From Saururus chinensis (lineage: Eukaryota > Streptophyta > Magnoliopsida > Piperales > Saururaceae), in contig CP141143.1 of assembly GCA_035235625.1 (NCBI GenBank), positions 37,433,178 to 37,497,177 on the forward strand: a stretch of DNA of 64,000 nucleotides, read 5' to 3'. Shown here piece after piece: positions 1 through 11,619 of this stretch. Positions within the stretch are counted from its first letter, which is position 1, and the number at the start of each line of letters is the position of its first letter. Under the pieces are notes generated by a model. That model did no database searches. It worked only from the letters and a program-made list of their open reading frames with translations, and was not told the origin of the DNA. The translations under genes were made by a program, and so were the position numbers.

Positions 1-1539
1 CAATCTGGTTGTTAAAGCTCTCCTCTGTCTCCCTTATGTTCGTGAGTATGAAACCAAGTCCTACGCCATGTTGTGAGGCTTCGACAATGCGTAATTGTTG
101 TCGCTGGATGTGGTCTATGGTCTATTTTAATGTTTTGTAGCCAACAAAGTGTTTTTAGTTGTTAGCTGACCTTCAATTAGTCACCTCCTATTCTATGGTC
201 GCTCTTTCCATCCTTAGTGGCACAACCTTGGGTCTGGCTGCCCTAGTACACCCAGTCTTATGCTTTGAGTGAAATTAGTCTAACCTTATAGAGATTAATT
301 CCAGCATCTTTGAAATTCTTCAGGACAACAACTCTCTTTGTGCGATGCTTTTGGCCGCCAATTCCGCCCTCAATGCCACCACCGTCGTTTGCTTGCTGTC
401 AAACTTACGTGGATTACGAGTTAGGGGACCTTGAACTCGTAATTTCATTATAGCATGTTTTGATTGTGTAGTAGCATGCTAGGAGTTTATAATTTAATGT
501 TATGCATGATTATGATGATTATATAAGCATGATGTACGTATGTGAATCATGTGTATGTTAGTAAAGACTAAGGGTAAGTAGTAAGTTGCTATGAATTGTA
601 TGTATGTGATCACAGTGTGTGATCTTTGTTGTGGGCTGGTAGTATGTGATCGACGGGCACAAGTGGGAGTGTTTGATTGTAAGTTTGGCAAGGGAACTTC
701 ATAGTCTATGACACGGAAACTATGATTGTATGTCGGGTGAGGAAAGATGAAAAATGGGCGGACGAATGTTGGACTTGATGAGATTGGGGGATTGGTTTAG
801 ATTGAGTTTAATGGTATATTGGAGCAACGAGCTTAAGGCTTCGGGGATGCAGGAATTTTGAAGACTTAAGATTCAAAGCACTTTTGGGGGGCCTGTGAGT
901 TAGTAAGAGATAACAACATAATTGTACCACATAATGTACGTAATGTGAATTGTAATAGAAAACAATGAGTAAGAAATTAGTAAGATTTTGATGACGAGAC
1001 TTAGGTCTAAAGGGTGTCATTTGAGGATTTCGAGTAAGATGTTTTGGTTTGAAGGAGGATGGTGTAAGTTGTAAGGCTATAAGTGTATGATGGTAAGAAT
1101 ATCAGTATGGAATTCGAGTTTAAGTAAGGCTATGCAGAGATTTGTAAGACTAAAAGTGTTAGGGTGGGAGATGAGCTAAGTAAAGGATGCTACCTTTGTG
1201 GATTAGAGCTTCAAAACAAGTGCAGTTCTAGCTTGGTTGGCTATAGAATGTAAGACGGAAGTCATTCCAAACATATTTATACATGCATAAGCTACTTAAT
1301 GTGAACTTGAATTGTAAGTAATCCTAAGTTGATAACGTTGTGAGTTTGAGATTGAGGGTTTTGACAAATTAAGTTCTGTTTTTGAGCTAGTCGATAAGTA
1401 ATTGATTTAGCATCTTTCCTAGTCTAGCCATGGTGTTATCCTGCGGGATTTAGTCTTAGTGCTGTATGTTTGGCCCAGACGTTTGATGCTCTGTTGAGAG
1501 CGCTGTAAGTTTCTGCCCTTCGTGGGATCTATATATTTT

Positions 1540-1690
1540 TTGCCTATAGATGGCACTGCATGTTCTGCCCAAGAGAGGCAGTATAAAATTCTTGCCCAAA
1601 AGTGGCACTGTATGTTTTCCGCCCTTAGTTGGCATTGTATGGCCCTTGTTGGTGCTGTATGGCCCTTGTTGGCGTTGTATGGCCCTAGAG
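1540..1690 (+). repeat. Degenerate 'ggcactgtatg' tandem motif inside the LTR
   Basis: At least six imperfect copies of a ggcactgtatg / ggcattgtatggccc motif, spaced 20-35 bases apart. The equivalent part of LTR E (about 27540-27740) has a related but shorter set, so the array belongs to the LTR family and has changed copy number. Confidence 0.6.
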
Positions 1691-1894
1691 AGAGGGCATT
1701 TACGCGCTTAGGTAAGTAGTATCATGAATCTGCTCTTACTTATTTGATCTTGTGCCCCATGAGCATAAGTGTGCCTTGCCTTCGAAAAAGTCCATGGTGT
1801 CTAGTTGTTCCCCAAAGGTTATGGTGACGCCCTAGTGACATTCCGTTCCTTTCCAACGCTGGAGATTTTTAATTGTAATGAGCTTCAGTTGTCG

Positions 1895-2175
1895 GTAGTA
1901 TGAGTACGATAGCAAGAGTAAGTTGTATGTTTCAGATTTTGAGTAAGTTGTACGTGTAAGATCCAGAGTAAGTGTGAACTTCTAAGGAAGATAGTAAGAG
2001 TAAGTTTATGAGTATGAGTAAGATTGTACGAGTAAGGTCATACAAGTATGTGTATGTTGTAAGTATAAGTGTACGATTGTACTAGTAAGTTGTTGAGACT
2101 TTGATTCAAACGGTAAGTGCAAGTGTAAGCGTAAGTGTAAGTATATGCTATAAGGGTAAGTGTAAGTTCAGCTAG
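1895..2175 (+). repeat. gtaagt/gagtaagt-rich degenerate repeat tract
   Basis: More than 20 occurrences of gtaagt, gtatgt or gagtaag within 280 bases, without a fixed period. LTR E has the same kind of tract at about 27935-28170. gtaagt is also a consensus splice donor, so spliced-transcript predictions here should be distrusted. Confidence 0.6.
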
Positions 2176-3559
2176 TACACTACATGTGTGTAAGATACTT
2201 TATTTATGATGCATGTACTTTTTGTTTCATGTGTGATTGCATGAATGCATCTATTTATGAACTTACGAAGTTCATTGACTTATTTTCCCCTACTGGGTAT
2301 TTTCCTACTGAGTATAAAAATACTCACCCTATTTTTTTAGCCCCTTTGTCCAAAGGCTTTTCTAGGTCGATCGATAGTTGTTTGGACTAGACTTTTTCTC
2401 CTTGTGGATTATTCTTCCTCGGCGTAGAGTGTAGTGAAATCGTAGTGAGATTATGTGGATTTTGGTGCTGCAATCTCATGTATTAATTAAGGTGAGAGTT
2501 AAATATGTTATTCTTTTGGACTTGTACATATATGTACGAATTAGAACACAGACTGTTGAAGAACTTGTACTCAGAAAGGTCTGGGATTTGTTTGTTTTTA
2601 AATGACCATGGCCATGGTAGGTTTTACTTTTATATTTTCGTTTCGGGTCACGCCTGAGAATATTAGTTTCGTCATATGATGAATTAATTTATGAAAATTA
2701 CTATTAACATGTTTTGAATTTTGTGGTTTCATTTAATTTACATTTGTATTTCAAAATAAAATATTTGTAAAGTTTTCAATTAAATATAAGGAAAAACCTC
2801 GGGCGTGACACAATGCCTATCTTTGATGAGAGGAAGGAGCCACCACTTGATTTTAAAGAGGTTCACATTGGACACTGTGTTGAACTTGCATCAAATGGTG
2901 AGTTCACTACTTATGGGGTCATACTTGGCATCTTTGCTTGGTTGTGATGCCAACCAATCTTTATAACCTAAATTTTTGTGAGAATAAATGTTTAGTACAA
3001 TAAGAAGAGATAAGTTATTAGTCCAACAATTATCATCAACTGCCAAAATACCAGAAATAGAGTGCATTGTGCATGAATTGGTCACTTACTATAAAATGAG
3101 GCTAAAAAATATGAACCCTTTGCGTCCCATCACCCTCCCTCTTTACTTCCGAAACATTTTTATTGAGGAGAAAGATGTATGCATCGACAATGAAATTATC
3201 AAATAAGCTAGGGTCATTCCATTGTTCAACCCCATCATATTCATCCCAGTGGATGCTATAGATGTTATCCACATGCACTAGAATTCCTGCAACAATTCCA
3301 ATTAACCAAATGCGCAGCTCGTACCTCCACAATGTATCAACTCAAAGCTCATCCTTAGCCTCCTGGAAGAAGTCATTTGGGTGTCCATTTGTTTTGTTTC
3401 TCCTAATGACATGGGGACACCAGAAAGGAGATTTGCAGCTGGAGCCATGAATGACTTCTCTCGTATATGTGTGTATGGATTGCTCCTCATCCCCATCAAC
3501 ACTATTGTCCTCCTAATAGAATAACAAAGCACAATATACAAGCCAATTAATTAAAGTAA

Positions 3560-3815
3560 AACTATGTACCATCGCAACTCCCATTGCATACATCGAAACA
3601 ACCATAGCAATCCACCGCAAGACCCATCTTAAACCATCACAACCTAATACACACCATCGTAAAACCCATCATAACAACCATCACAAACCATCTCGAAATG
3701 TAGCTAAACCATCGCAAAAATTATTGTAAACACTAGAAACAACCATCACAACCCCATCCTAACCTAAATAATGTATCATCGTAAAACTCATTGTAACAAT
3801 CATTACAAAATATTA
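3560..3815 (+). repeat. accatcgcaa-type degenerate repeat, forward
   Basis: Loosely tandem copies of accatcrcaa/accatcgtaa (for example near 3571, 3606, 3634, 3655, 3680, 3709, 3745). The spacing is irregular and the copies are interspersed with accc/aaac. See the reverse-orientation block at 5335-5480. Confidence 0.6.
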
Positions 3816-5334
3816 CTGACCTACCATTAATTTGACCAAGTCAATCACAACAACTCACATTGGAGGGACAACAATGAGTCAAATGAGATGGGGATGATAT
3901 ATGACTCCTCCCAATATATGGCAACACAATTAGAATCACAATAGAAAATGCAATAACCATTAACATAATGAATGCATGTATGGAATGCAAATCATATAAC
4001 TTACTTCATGGGAATTTGCCTGATTGGCAAGTGTAGTGTTAGAACTGATAGGGATGACGGCAATTTTGGCCTCCATAATGTATAGAGCACATCAGTATAA
4101 CAATAATCAAGTTATTAAATCCATAGAATATTGAGCTCTAATTCATGTCACTTACAAGTTGAATTGGTTCAATGGGAACTGTGGAATCAGATGGAATAGT
4201 AATGATTAATTGTCATGGAATATGGCCAAAACTCTTAGCAAGACTAGGGTTGAAATAGGCAGCATGGATGATGGTAGGGATGGTGTTAGGAAATATTCTT
4301 CTAGGTGGGAAACTTCCTTAGTCCCAATCTGGGTCTCAATGACCATGATGAGCTGATCTAGAGAGCCCATGGCATTGCTTGTATATCCTTCTCCTAGAGA
4401 TGTTGTTTGTCTTTTCCCTATACTATGTCCAAATTGTGATAGATTATGTTGTTGAGGAGATGCATCATGTTCTCAGAGAGAAGCATGGCCATGCTCCTCA
4501 AATGGAGATGCTTCATCATGCTCATGTAGAGAAGAGGCATTCTCATCCAAGCTATCAAACAACCTTCTTCTCCTTATTGATGTGGAGATCTTTGACTTAA
4601 ATCTTGTCTTAGAAAGGTTCAGGGAGAGCAACTCTTTCTCTTGGGTAGGGCTAGGAGCTTGAGCTAGACCTATAGCTAGAAGTGGAGATGGCCTTGGAGG
4701 TATGCCTGATGCACCATATTTTGAGAGGCCAACTCTCTTCTCAAATACCCTGCACCCCTAATTGAGATATGCAATTTCTCTTTGTATCATGTACTTCAAA
4801 GTATTATTTTCCTTTGTGAATTTCATGTTGATGTTGTACAGGTGCTAGAAATTCTCATACAACTTCTTCATGAGCTCATCTCTTTCATTGTGCCTAGTGC
4901 ACTCATTAGGCCAAGTGCTCCTCTTAACATCATCCTTATCAGATTGGGAGGGGGCATGGGAGGTCTCTCCCTTGCTATCGGACTTCATGGTGTACTACCT
5001 CTTAGCATGAAGTACTTCAAGAGGGGATTGGGATGCTGCATCCTCCTCTTTCTTAGTTAGGTCACATGTTGCTTCAATCTCTTTTTGGATTGAGATGTCA
5101 GTCCTAATAGTTTCACCTCTTTATTTGTCATTTGAACCTCTTCAATCTGTTGGCGCTTGACGAGGCACTCACCATCCCTCAGTGATGGGGCAAAATGGAC
5201 CAACCACTGTCAAATTTGAGGTACTTCATTAGAAATCCTCTCAAGCCATCCCAAAGAAGTACCAGACTAAAATACCAGTATTGTAAAACAAAATATACAA
5301 TTCAAGGTAAGTCAATAATCAACACATATTTTTT

Positions 5335-5600
5335 GCAATATGTTGCAATGGTATTATCATGAAGATTGTGATGGTCTGTATATAATTGCGATGGAATTGT
5401 GATGGTCTATAAATAGTTGTGATGAAATTGCAATGGTCTCTAGTTAGTTGTGATGAAATTGCAACATGTTATGATGCCTATTGCATGGTTTCCTACATTG
5501 CCATTGCAACATGGATCACAAATCCATCACAATGCCATCCCAACCTCCACCAACATCGCATAAAACCATCACAATACCATCGCAACTAATAGAAATAATT
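5335..5600 (-). repeat. ttgcgatggt-type repeat, reversed, then forward again
   Basis: 5335-5480 carries ttgtgatggt / ttgcgatgga copies, the reverse complement of the motif at 3560-3815. At about 5500-5590 the motif returns to forward orientation (accatcacaa, accatcgcaa). A further reversed trace lies at 6395-6440. Confidence 0.6.
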
Positions 5601-6438
5601 ATCACTATAAATATGCATCATCATATCAATCCAAACATACAAATATATCTTCAAAATACCCTAGCATGATAAAAAAAGTCATTGAGCCCATACCTGTAAC
5701 ACTGCCGCACAACCAAAAATATTGAGTCTCTTCTTGTATATGTTGTCAGTTGCATTCCTCATGTTGTGTCTGAGTTGAGTGTACACCAACTTGCATAAAG
5801 GTACATTCTAGAATGCTATATATTTTGGGTCATCCATCATAACCCAAAACTTATTCTTGACTGTACCTTGTGGTCATGGCATTAGGAACACAACAAAGAC
5901 ATACATTAATGTGAGCCTGAGCTTACCCTCTGAATTTGTTTTCTTGAAGGCCATGGAATTCCATATCTCCACATCATGGATTGCTTGACCGTTAGGAAAC
6001 ATCTTGACCTTGAACTTGCTTGTGACTGATTTAGGTATATCTTCCCCTCTTCTGATACTAGTGGAAATCCCAATATGAGATTGACATCCACTAGCCTTAG
6101 GATGGTTAGCTTACCACAAAATGAGAATGTTAGGCCAAATTGTTGGACTGATAACATGCAAGCAATTAGTTGGTGGCACATCATCCTTTCTGGCAGATCA
6201 ATCATGTGTTTAAATAATGTCCTTTAAACCTATTGCTCACATCCTCAGTAAAAAATGAATCCAAGACTTTCAACTTGGATGTCATGCATTAGCATCTAGC
6301 ATTCCAAGCTGTCCAAAAAGTACAAATTCAGCCTTATCATTTCATTAATAAATACATAATTACATATGATGTTATGATGTACTAATTAAGTTGTAATGTA
6401 CATTGCGATGACAATTATGATGCTATTGCGATGCTATG

Positions 6439-6764
6439 TGTTGTGTTCCCAGGTTGGAACACAAAAGGTATCCAGCTTCAAGTAAGGAAAGGGGAGAAGA
6501 ATTGATGAAGGAAGAAGAAGAAAGTAATCTCTTTTTGCATAACCAACAAAGGAAGAAGGAAACCCCCACCGGGTGGGCCATGTGCTAATTGGCTGCCCAT
6601 CAGCCGGTCTGTTACATTTGCATCTGATTTCCCCCCAATTACAACTTATTGAATCATAAAAGGAAAATATTGAAAAGCAAAGTAAACCCTAGCATGGTAA
6701 GCCTTAGGAATGGAAAGTAATGCGAGGCAGGATAGGCCCCGCCCCTAAGCTAGCGTACAGAACA
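6439..6764 (-). mobile_element. 3' LTR of a minus-strand F/B-family short-LTR retrotransposon
   Basis: The reverse complement begins TGTTCTGTACGC and ends ..ACACAACA. It aligns along its whole length with the F LTR at 17998-18352, sharing the ggggcggggcc block, the block ending ttacttt..caatattttccttt and the trailing agaagaa tract. The length of 326 bp fits the roughly 290-355 bp LTRs of this family. The 5 bases on the left are ctatg; the partner flank is lost because the element is truncated at 7255. Confidence 0.75.
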
Positions 6765-7255
6765 CTCCACCATGCTCCGCTTTCACCTTGTCCTCGAGGC
6801 AACCAAGTAGGAAAACACTCAAGAAACTCATCTTCAAGCATCCAAGTGGCATCCTCAAGAGACTGACCCTGCCAAGCCATGAGTATCTAAGTAACAATGT
6901 GGCTAGAACGAGGGTATATCACTCCGATGGGCCTAGCAGTGGTGGAGGTGGAATGCTAGAGACAAGGGTTGGATCCCAAACAAGGTGGTAGAGATGAGAT
7001 ACATGAAAGACTGGGTGTAACAATGAACCAGCAGGCAATGCCAAACGGTAAGCCAAAGGTCCAACGCGCTTGACAATGGAATAGGGCCCATGGTAGTAGG
7101 AGATAACTAAGTATTCTCAGCCATAAACAAACTGGTTTGGCATTGAGGAATCACCAACACATAAACAAGGTCACCCACCTGAAACTTCCGATCAGAATGT
7201 TTCTTGTCACACACTTGCTTCATATGATTTTGAGCGGATGCCAAGTTGACTTTTT
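6765..7255 (-). pseudogene. Integrase C-terminus and chromodomain remnant
   Basis: Reading on the minus strand, 7295-7107 encodes an integrase C-terminal stretch with KKHSDRKFQVGDLVYV, the typical 'tether' segment before the GPY/F module. 6950-6780 encodes a chromodomain-like tail containing WQGQSLEDATWMLEDEFLE, very close to the tail of element B (52510-52593). Stops interrupt it. Chromodomains of plant chromoviruses bind modified histones and steer integration; this copy cannot. The element is truncated: upstream (at 7256) it runs directly into the middle of an M-family LTR with no pol between. Confidence 0.7.
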
Positions 7256-8315
7256 TGGTTTTTTTTCTTCCTCTTGAAAACCAAACTAAAATCATTTCAA
7301 AATTTCATATAAATTCCCAAAACATCATGTAATATCATATAATCATTACTTAAGCCTAAAACATGATAGATCTAACATTTTTCATGCTTAAACATACAAA
7401 AACAACACTAAATCACATGTTTTTAAGGAATCACTATAACCCATCAAGAAGCTTCAAAAGCTTAAATCTACCCACAATCACGGCGTCACATACAAAACAA
7501 GCACATGAAAAGAAAACCCCTTACCTCGATTCAACATGTGAATCCCTTAAATGAACTTCAACATCAAGAAATCCTACCAAAAAATTAGGGCTTTTGGTTA
7601 GTCTTAATCAAAACCTAGCTAATAGACTCAAATCAACATGAAAATGATAAATTTGAGACTTCCTTAGGTTAAAAATGAAAATCACGTAGATTAGAGTTCC
7701 AAATCGGAATTAAAAAGATAATCTTGATAGAAATAAACTAAGAACCAAAATAGGAGATGTGAAGGATGAGATGATTAAGACAAAATCGAAAGGGTTAAAC
7801 TATGATTAAGGGAAATCTTACCTTAAGATGAGTTTCTCCTTTGGGGAATGGGGGTAGAGCCCTAGCCACCCTCCTAATCTTAGCCCATCCCTATTTAAAA
7901 ATGGGCTAGGATTTTTCCTTTTACAGTAAGTGACTAATGGGCTAAATATTGGATTATTAGGCTAAAAATAGGTGAATAGCCCTAAGTGCACATTTGGCTT
8001 CAAAAATGATTTTAATCACACCCAAACCCACTTAAACAAATTAATAGAAGGTTGGCAGCAAAAAAAGGTCATGCCATCAAATAAGGACATGGGTGCCACA
8101 GTGGGGCTTGCTTCTTTGATCATAGAAAATAGAAAAATACCCTTAAATATTTGTAAATTTGGTGGATCAAGCTTGACACTAATATTCTATACTAAAATAA
8201 AATTAAACCTTAAGAAATTTATAACTAAACTAACCATTTCCCCAATAAAATCAAATAAAACTGAAATAAACAAATTTACACAAATAAAAAAGATAATAAA
8301 TTCGAAGATCTTACA
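7256..8315 (-). mobile_element. 3' LTR of element M, truncated
   Basis: The minus-strand LTR starts with TGTAAGATCTTCG at 8315 and runs left to 7256, where F-family sequence replaces the rest. It aligns with about 14390-15444 (M's other LTR) throughout. It is also homologous to 17021-17997 plus 22831 onward on the plus strand, which places M and A in one long-LTR family. The open frames here (for example 7972-8370) are LTR sequence, not genes. Confidence 0.75.
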
Positions 8316-8354
8316 TCTTACCCACTTTATTGAAATATTGTCCTCAAAATTCGC

Positions 8355-8775
8355 TATAGACAGGCAGTGAAAAGATAAGGGTACTTTTCCTTGACTTCAT
8401 CTTCTTGCTCACACATTGCCTCCTCCACATTGTGGTTTTATCATAGGACCTTCACCAATGGAATTGCCTTGTTTTTTAGAGTCTTCTCCTTTTTGTCCTA
8501 GAATTGCACCGGCATCCCGACATAGGTGAGATCACTCCTTACATCCAATGGCTTGAAATTAAGAACATGGGATGGATCTAGCTCATACTTCTGTCGAAGA
8601 GAAACATAGAACACATCGTAGTTATTAGAAAGTTGTGGAGGTAGAGCCACTCAATACACCATTGCTCCAATTTGCTCAATAATTTCAAAAGGTCCAATGA
8701 ACCTATGAGATAAATTTCCTCTCTTGCCAAATCATATGATACCGGAAAAAGGTGAGATATTTATGTAATGATATG
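8355..8775 (-). pseudogene. M integrase C-terminal/chromo-like tail
   Basis: Minus-strand translation shows GNLSHRFIGPFEIIEQIGAM (the GPF module) and then the tail with EEAMCEQEDEVKEKYPYLF. This corresponds to EATWKREDEIKEKYPNLF at the end of element A. Stops are present. The join to the upstream part of integrase is broken by the inserted block; homology to A can be followed to about 8770. Confidence 0.75.
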
Positions 8776-10130
8776 AAATTTGTGGGATGTTAAGTATACG
8801 TGCTACTTAAATTTGATGTTGTAGTTGATGTGATTTGAAAGGGTAGAATGACTTTTGGGTTAAAGGCCGAGCTTGAAAAGGGTTGGCTGTGGCGAATTAT
8901 GAGGACCCAATTCTTTTAAGGAGGGAAGAATGTAATATCCCTAATTTTCCTAGGTTTTGAAAATTAAATACGTGGATAATAGGGTGTTTGACCCATTGGC
9001 ATTCATAGTAGAATAACTTCCTTCCTACAAATAATTTGTGACTAAAGCCAATTCTATTAGAAAGTAGACAGATAGAGCTTCTAAATGCCACCAAGAATGC
9101 GCAAATCAGAGTTCGGATGAGGGAGATACGATTGTTCAAAGTTGAACATATCGTATAGGGCCCGTTTACCCGATTTAGATGTATTTTTGGCCCATTTAAG
9201 TCATCTTGCGGGCCCGGTTAATTAGAGTTTCGAAATTAATTTTTAAATATCCAATTAGGGTATCTAAGTAAGGAGCATTAGCCAAAATTGTAGAGGGATT
9301 AGGAACCCTAATTTCCATATTTGTAAAAGGCCTTCTTAGGGCACAATTTGGGGGTCTTTGCCCGATTGGAGGAGAGAAGGCAGTGAAAGGCGAAGCTCTG
9401 GTGAGGCTCCGGAGACAGTGGATCGATGGCAAGCCGACTATGAAGGTAGGATGGTTATTAATTTTCAAGTGAGATTACTGCGTAGTTTGTTAAATAAATT
9501 AAGATATACATTACATTATTGGTAATCTCTACAATTTAATAATTTCTGTGTATTGTTCACATAATTACGAGGAACAATGTTCTCTGCAAATCACTGTTCC
9601 CGTAATTACGAGGAATAGTGATATGCAGCTAGACTGCCGCTGGCCAGCAACCGGACGATAGGTCCCTTTTAACTGGATGGTTTGTTGTAACTACCGACTA
9701 AACTTTCGGACGCCGGGAAGACCGGCCGGTGTGTGCGCTTGGTCGTCCGGGAGAAACAGGGAACACACAAAAAAAATGATCGAACTGTGGTGGAGCGATG
9801 CAGCGCACCCTAGGCTGGAGGCCGGACCTGACTTCCCGAAATCGCCGGAAGAGGGCAATTTAGTAAAGCCTAGGCCCATCGACCGGCCTCGTGGCGCCAC
9901 TGTGCAGTTAATAATAAAAAAACAAAAACAAAAAGGGACCTTTGGCCAATGGCTGGCCACCGGACGACAGCGGGACCAAGACCATCAGTTCCACCGTGCA
10001 CCGGGGGTCCAGATACCCTTGGGCTGCCCCCTCCTCCGGAGTGGTGCTGCCGGCACCGCCAAAGGCTGATGAACCTCTTTCCGGCTATGGGGAAGACGAC
10101 CCTCGATGCGGGTCGTCTATTCCCTGGACC
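8776..10130 (+). other. Unassigned block interrupting M integrase
   Basis: The left part contains a plus-strand signature typical of the end of a gypsy element: gaggacccaattctt, a purine tract ttaaggagggaagaa, then tgtaatatcccta at 8931, that is, polypurine tract plus LTR start. I cannot find the matching LTR end or a target duplication. From about 9640 to 10130 the base composition becomes clearly GC-rich. Overlapping open frames on both strands (9677-10069, 9691-9960, 9942-10280) resemble no family and probably reflect composition. It may be a truncated LTR element plus a second insertion. Confidence 0.45.
9552..9620. repeat. Two adjacent imperfect palindromes
   Basis: 9552-9578 has arms attgttc/gaacaat around acataattacgag. 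9592-9620 has arms cactgttcc/ggaatagtg around the exact palindrome cgtaattacg. Both share the core taattacgagga, so the pair is also a direct repeat. They lie in the unassigned block, perhaps within an LTR. Confidence 0.7.
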
Positions 10131-10133
10131 GGA

Positions 10134-11170
10134 TCAAAAAGGACACCCACACAATGCCTCAAAAGAAGTAATCTTGATGCTAGCTTGGTAATTATTGTTA
10201 TAGGAAAACTTCACCAACAGAAAGCGTTGCTTCCAACTACCCTTCCACTCAAGGATGCATACTTGAAGCATATCTTCTAAGGTCTGGATAGTCCTCTTGG
10301 GTTGCCTATCTATCTGAGGATCATAAGCTGAGCTGAGGTGAGTCACTATCTCCAAAGCCTTCTGAAAACTTTGTCAAAACCTAGATGTAAGTCGAACATC
10401 TCTATCAAAAATTATGGATACAGAAACGCCATATAACCAAACAATCATCTTCACATAAAGCACTCCCAACACATCCAAAGAAGTAGTCAACCTCATAGCA
10501 ATGAAGTGTGCAGACTTAGTAATTCGATCAATGATAACCCACACCACATCATTGCCAGCGGGCAATCTAGGAAGTCCTAAAACAAAGTCCATAGATACTT
10601 TCTCCCACTTTTACTTCAGAATAGGTAGAGGTTGTAACATGCCTCCTGAATGATAATGTTGCACTTTCACTTGTTGACACACCAAGAACTTAGACACAAA
10701 TGAGGCAATTTTTCTCTTCATTCTGCTTTACCAAATAGTCTATTTCATATCATGATACATCTTAGTTCCTCTTGGATGGATGGAGAACCTAGAGTCATGT
10801 GCCTCTAAAAGAATGCGCTCCTTCAACTCCAATGAGTTTGGCACACACAACTGCCCTAAAAAAGTTAAACTTCCATTGGCCCTTTCTTTAAAACCAATTA
10901 CCGATTTCCCTTGCAACTTAGCCTTCATGGCTTGGATTTCCTCATCCACCTTTTGTGCTTCAACCACCTTATCAACCAAAATAGAGCTCATGGAAAGATT
11001 AGCAAACTACTTTCTTGTATTTTCCAAAGCTAACTCTGGTTTGAGCTCTTCATACAAAAGTTATTCTTGCACATGAACACAAGCTATTGAAGTTGTTAAT
11101 TGTCTACTCAAGATATCCACCACCACATTAGCTTTTGTAGATTATAGGAAATGGTGAAGTCATAATCCTT
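10134..11170 (-). pseudogene. M integrase, N-terminal and catalytic core part
   Basis: The minus-strand frames carry the integrase zinc-binding region (LLEAHDSRFSIHPRGTKMYH near 10780), the core aspartate segments (MDFVLGLP near 10590 and FDRDVRLTSRF near 10380) and the SSAYDPQIDRQPKRTIQTLE block near 10330. In this last block the usual SER triad glutamate context is changed to PKR, so the catalytic Glu appears lost. At least three frame changes separate these pieces. Translation stops matching at YGCPF (10134), where the foreign block begins. Confidence 0.75.
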
Positions 11171-11179
11171 AAGGACCAA

Positions 11180-11600
11180 TCATCTTCTTTGCCTCATGTT
11201 CAAGTCTCTTTGAATGAAGAGATACTTCAAACTCTTGTGGTCTGTGAACACCTCAAACTTCTTACCATAAAGATAATGCTTCCAAATCTTCAATGCAAAG
11301 ACTATTGCTGCTAACTCTAAGTCATGTGTAGGATAGTTTTGCTCACGTACTCTAAGTTGACAAGAAGTATAAATTACCACTTTCCAATGCTGCATCAATA
11401 CATAACCCCAACCTCTTAATGAAGCCACTATGGACCAAATATCCTCCACTTCCTGAAGGTAAGGCTAAAACCAGCACTGAAGTTAGCATCTTCTTCAGCT
11501 CTTGGAAATATTCCTGCTATGCTTGACTCCATTCAAACTTCTCGCTCTTCCTTGTTAACTTGGTTATTGGAGTAGCAATACAAAAAAAAGCTTTTGATGA
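11180..11600 (-). pseudogene. M RNase H domain
   Basis: The minus frame 11449-11180 shows [19 protein letters not shown] and [14 protein letters not shown], the standard gypsy RNase H motifs with the second and third acidic positions present. The first catalytic aspartate (YSDAS in element A) is absent: in the homologous frame it reads HSG, in the other SIVAS. A frameshift lies at the same spot. Confidence 0.75.
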
Positions 11601-11619
11601 ACCTCTAATAGTATCTCGT

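Larger units (their letters stand above)
1..2810 (+). mobile_element. Right part of a long LTR of family E, cut by window start
   Basis: From about 1020 onward this matches solo LTR E (27150-28644) in order and orientation. Shared blocks include the 'ccatggtgt..atcctgcggga' stretch (near 1430 and 27507), the gtaagt-rich tract and the 3' terminus ctcgggcgtgaca. It ends in CA at 2810, as an LTR should. No primer binding site follows (next bases caatgcc), so this is a 3' LTR or a solo LTR rather than a 5' LTR. Positions 1-1019 show no clear match to E by eye and are included only because no boundary is visible. The left end and any target duplication are outside the window. No gene is recognised in it. 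Confidence 0.65.
2811..6438 (-). other. Unassigned degenerate region with minus-strand coding relics
   Basis: No gene is recognised. Short open stretches on the minus strand (about 3102-3332, 4180-5170, 5906-6205) look like residues of a protein. The part around 4850-4400 reads as a charged, coiled-coil-like segment followed by a Ser/Pro-rich tail, in several frames with many stops. This composition is common in the accessory proteins of CACTA (En/Spm) elements, but I see no transposase motif and no CACTA termini, so this remains a guess. The region also carries the decanucleotide repeats listed separately. It lies between the LTR ending at 2810 and the short-LTR remnant at 6439. Confidence 0.3.

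Noticed and set aside
3102-3332. 76-codon minus-strand frame as a host gene exon
   Set aside because: No family recognised, overlapping frames of similar length exist on the other strand (2988-3206, 3262-3450), and there are no convincing splice sites.
7972-8370. 132-codon plus-strand open frame
   Set aside because: It lies in the 3' LTR of element M and its leader junction; the homologous LTR at 15100-15444 does not keep it open, and the composition is Lys/Asn/Ile-rich as expected from AT-rich DNA.
9677-10280. Overlapping 130-, 112-, 89- and 80-codon frames on both strands
   Set aside because: All arise from the GC-rich island; four overlapping frames with no recognisable motif point to base composition, not coding.
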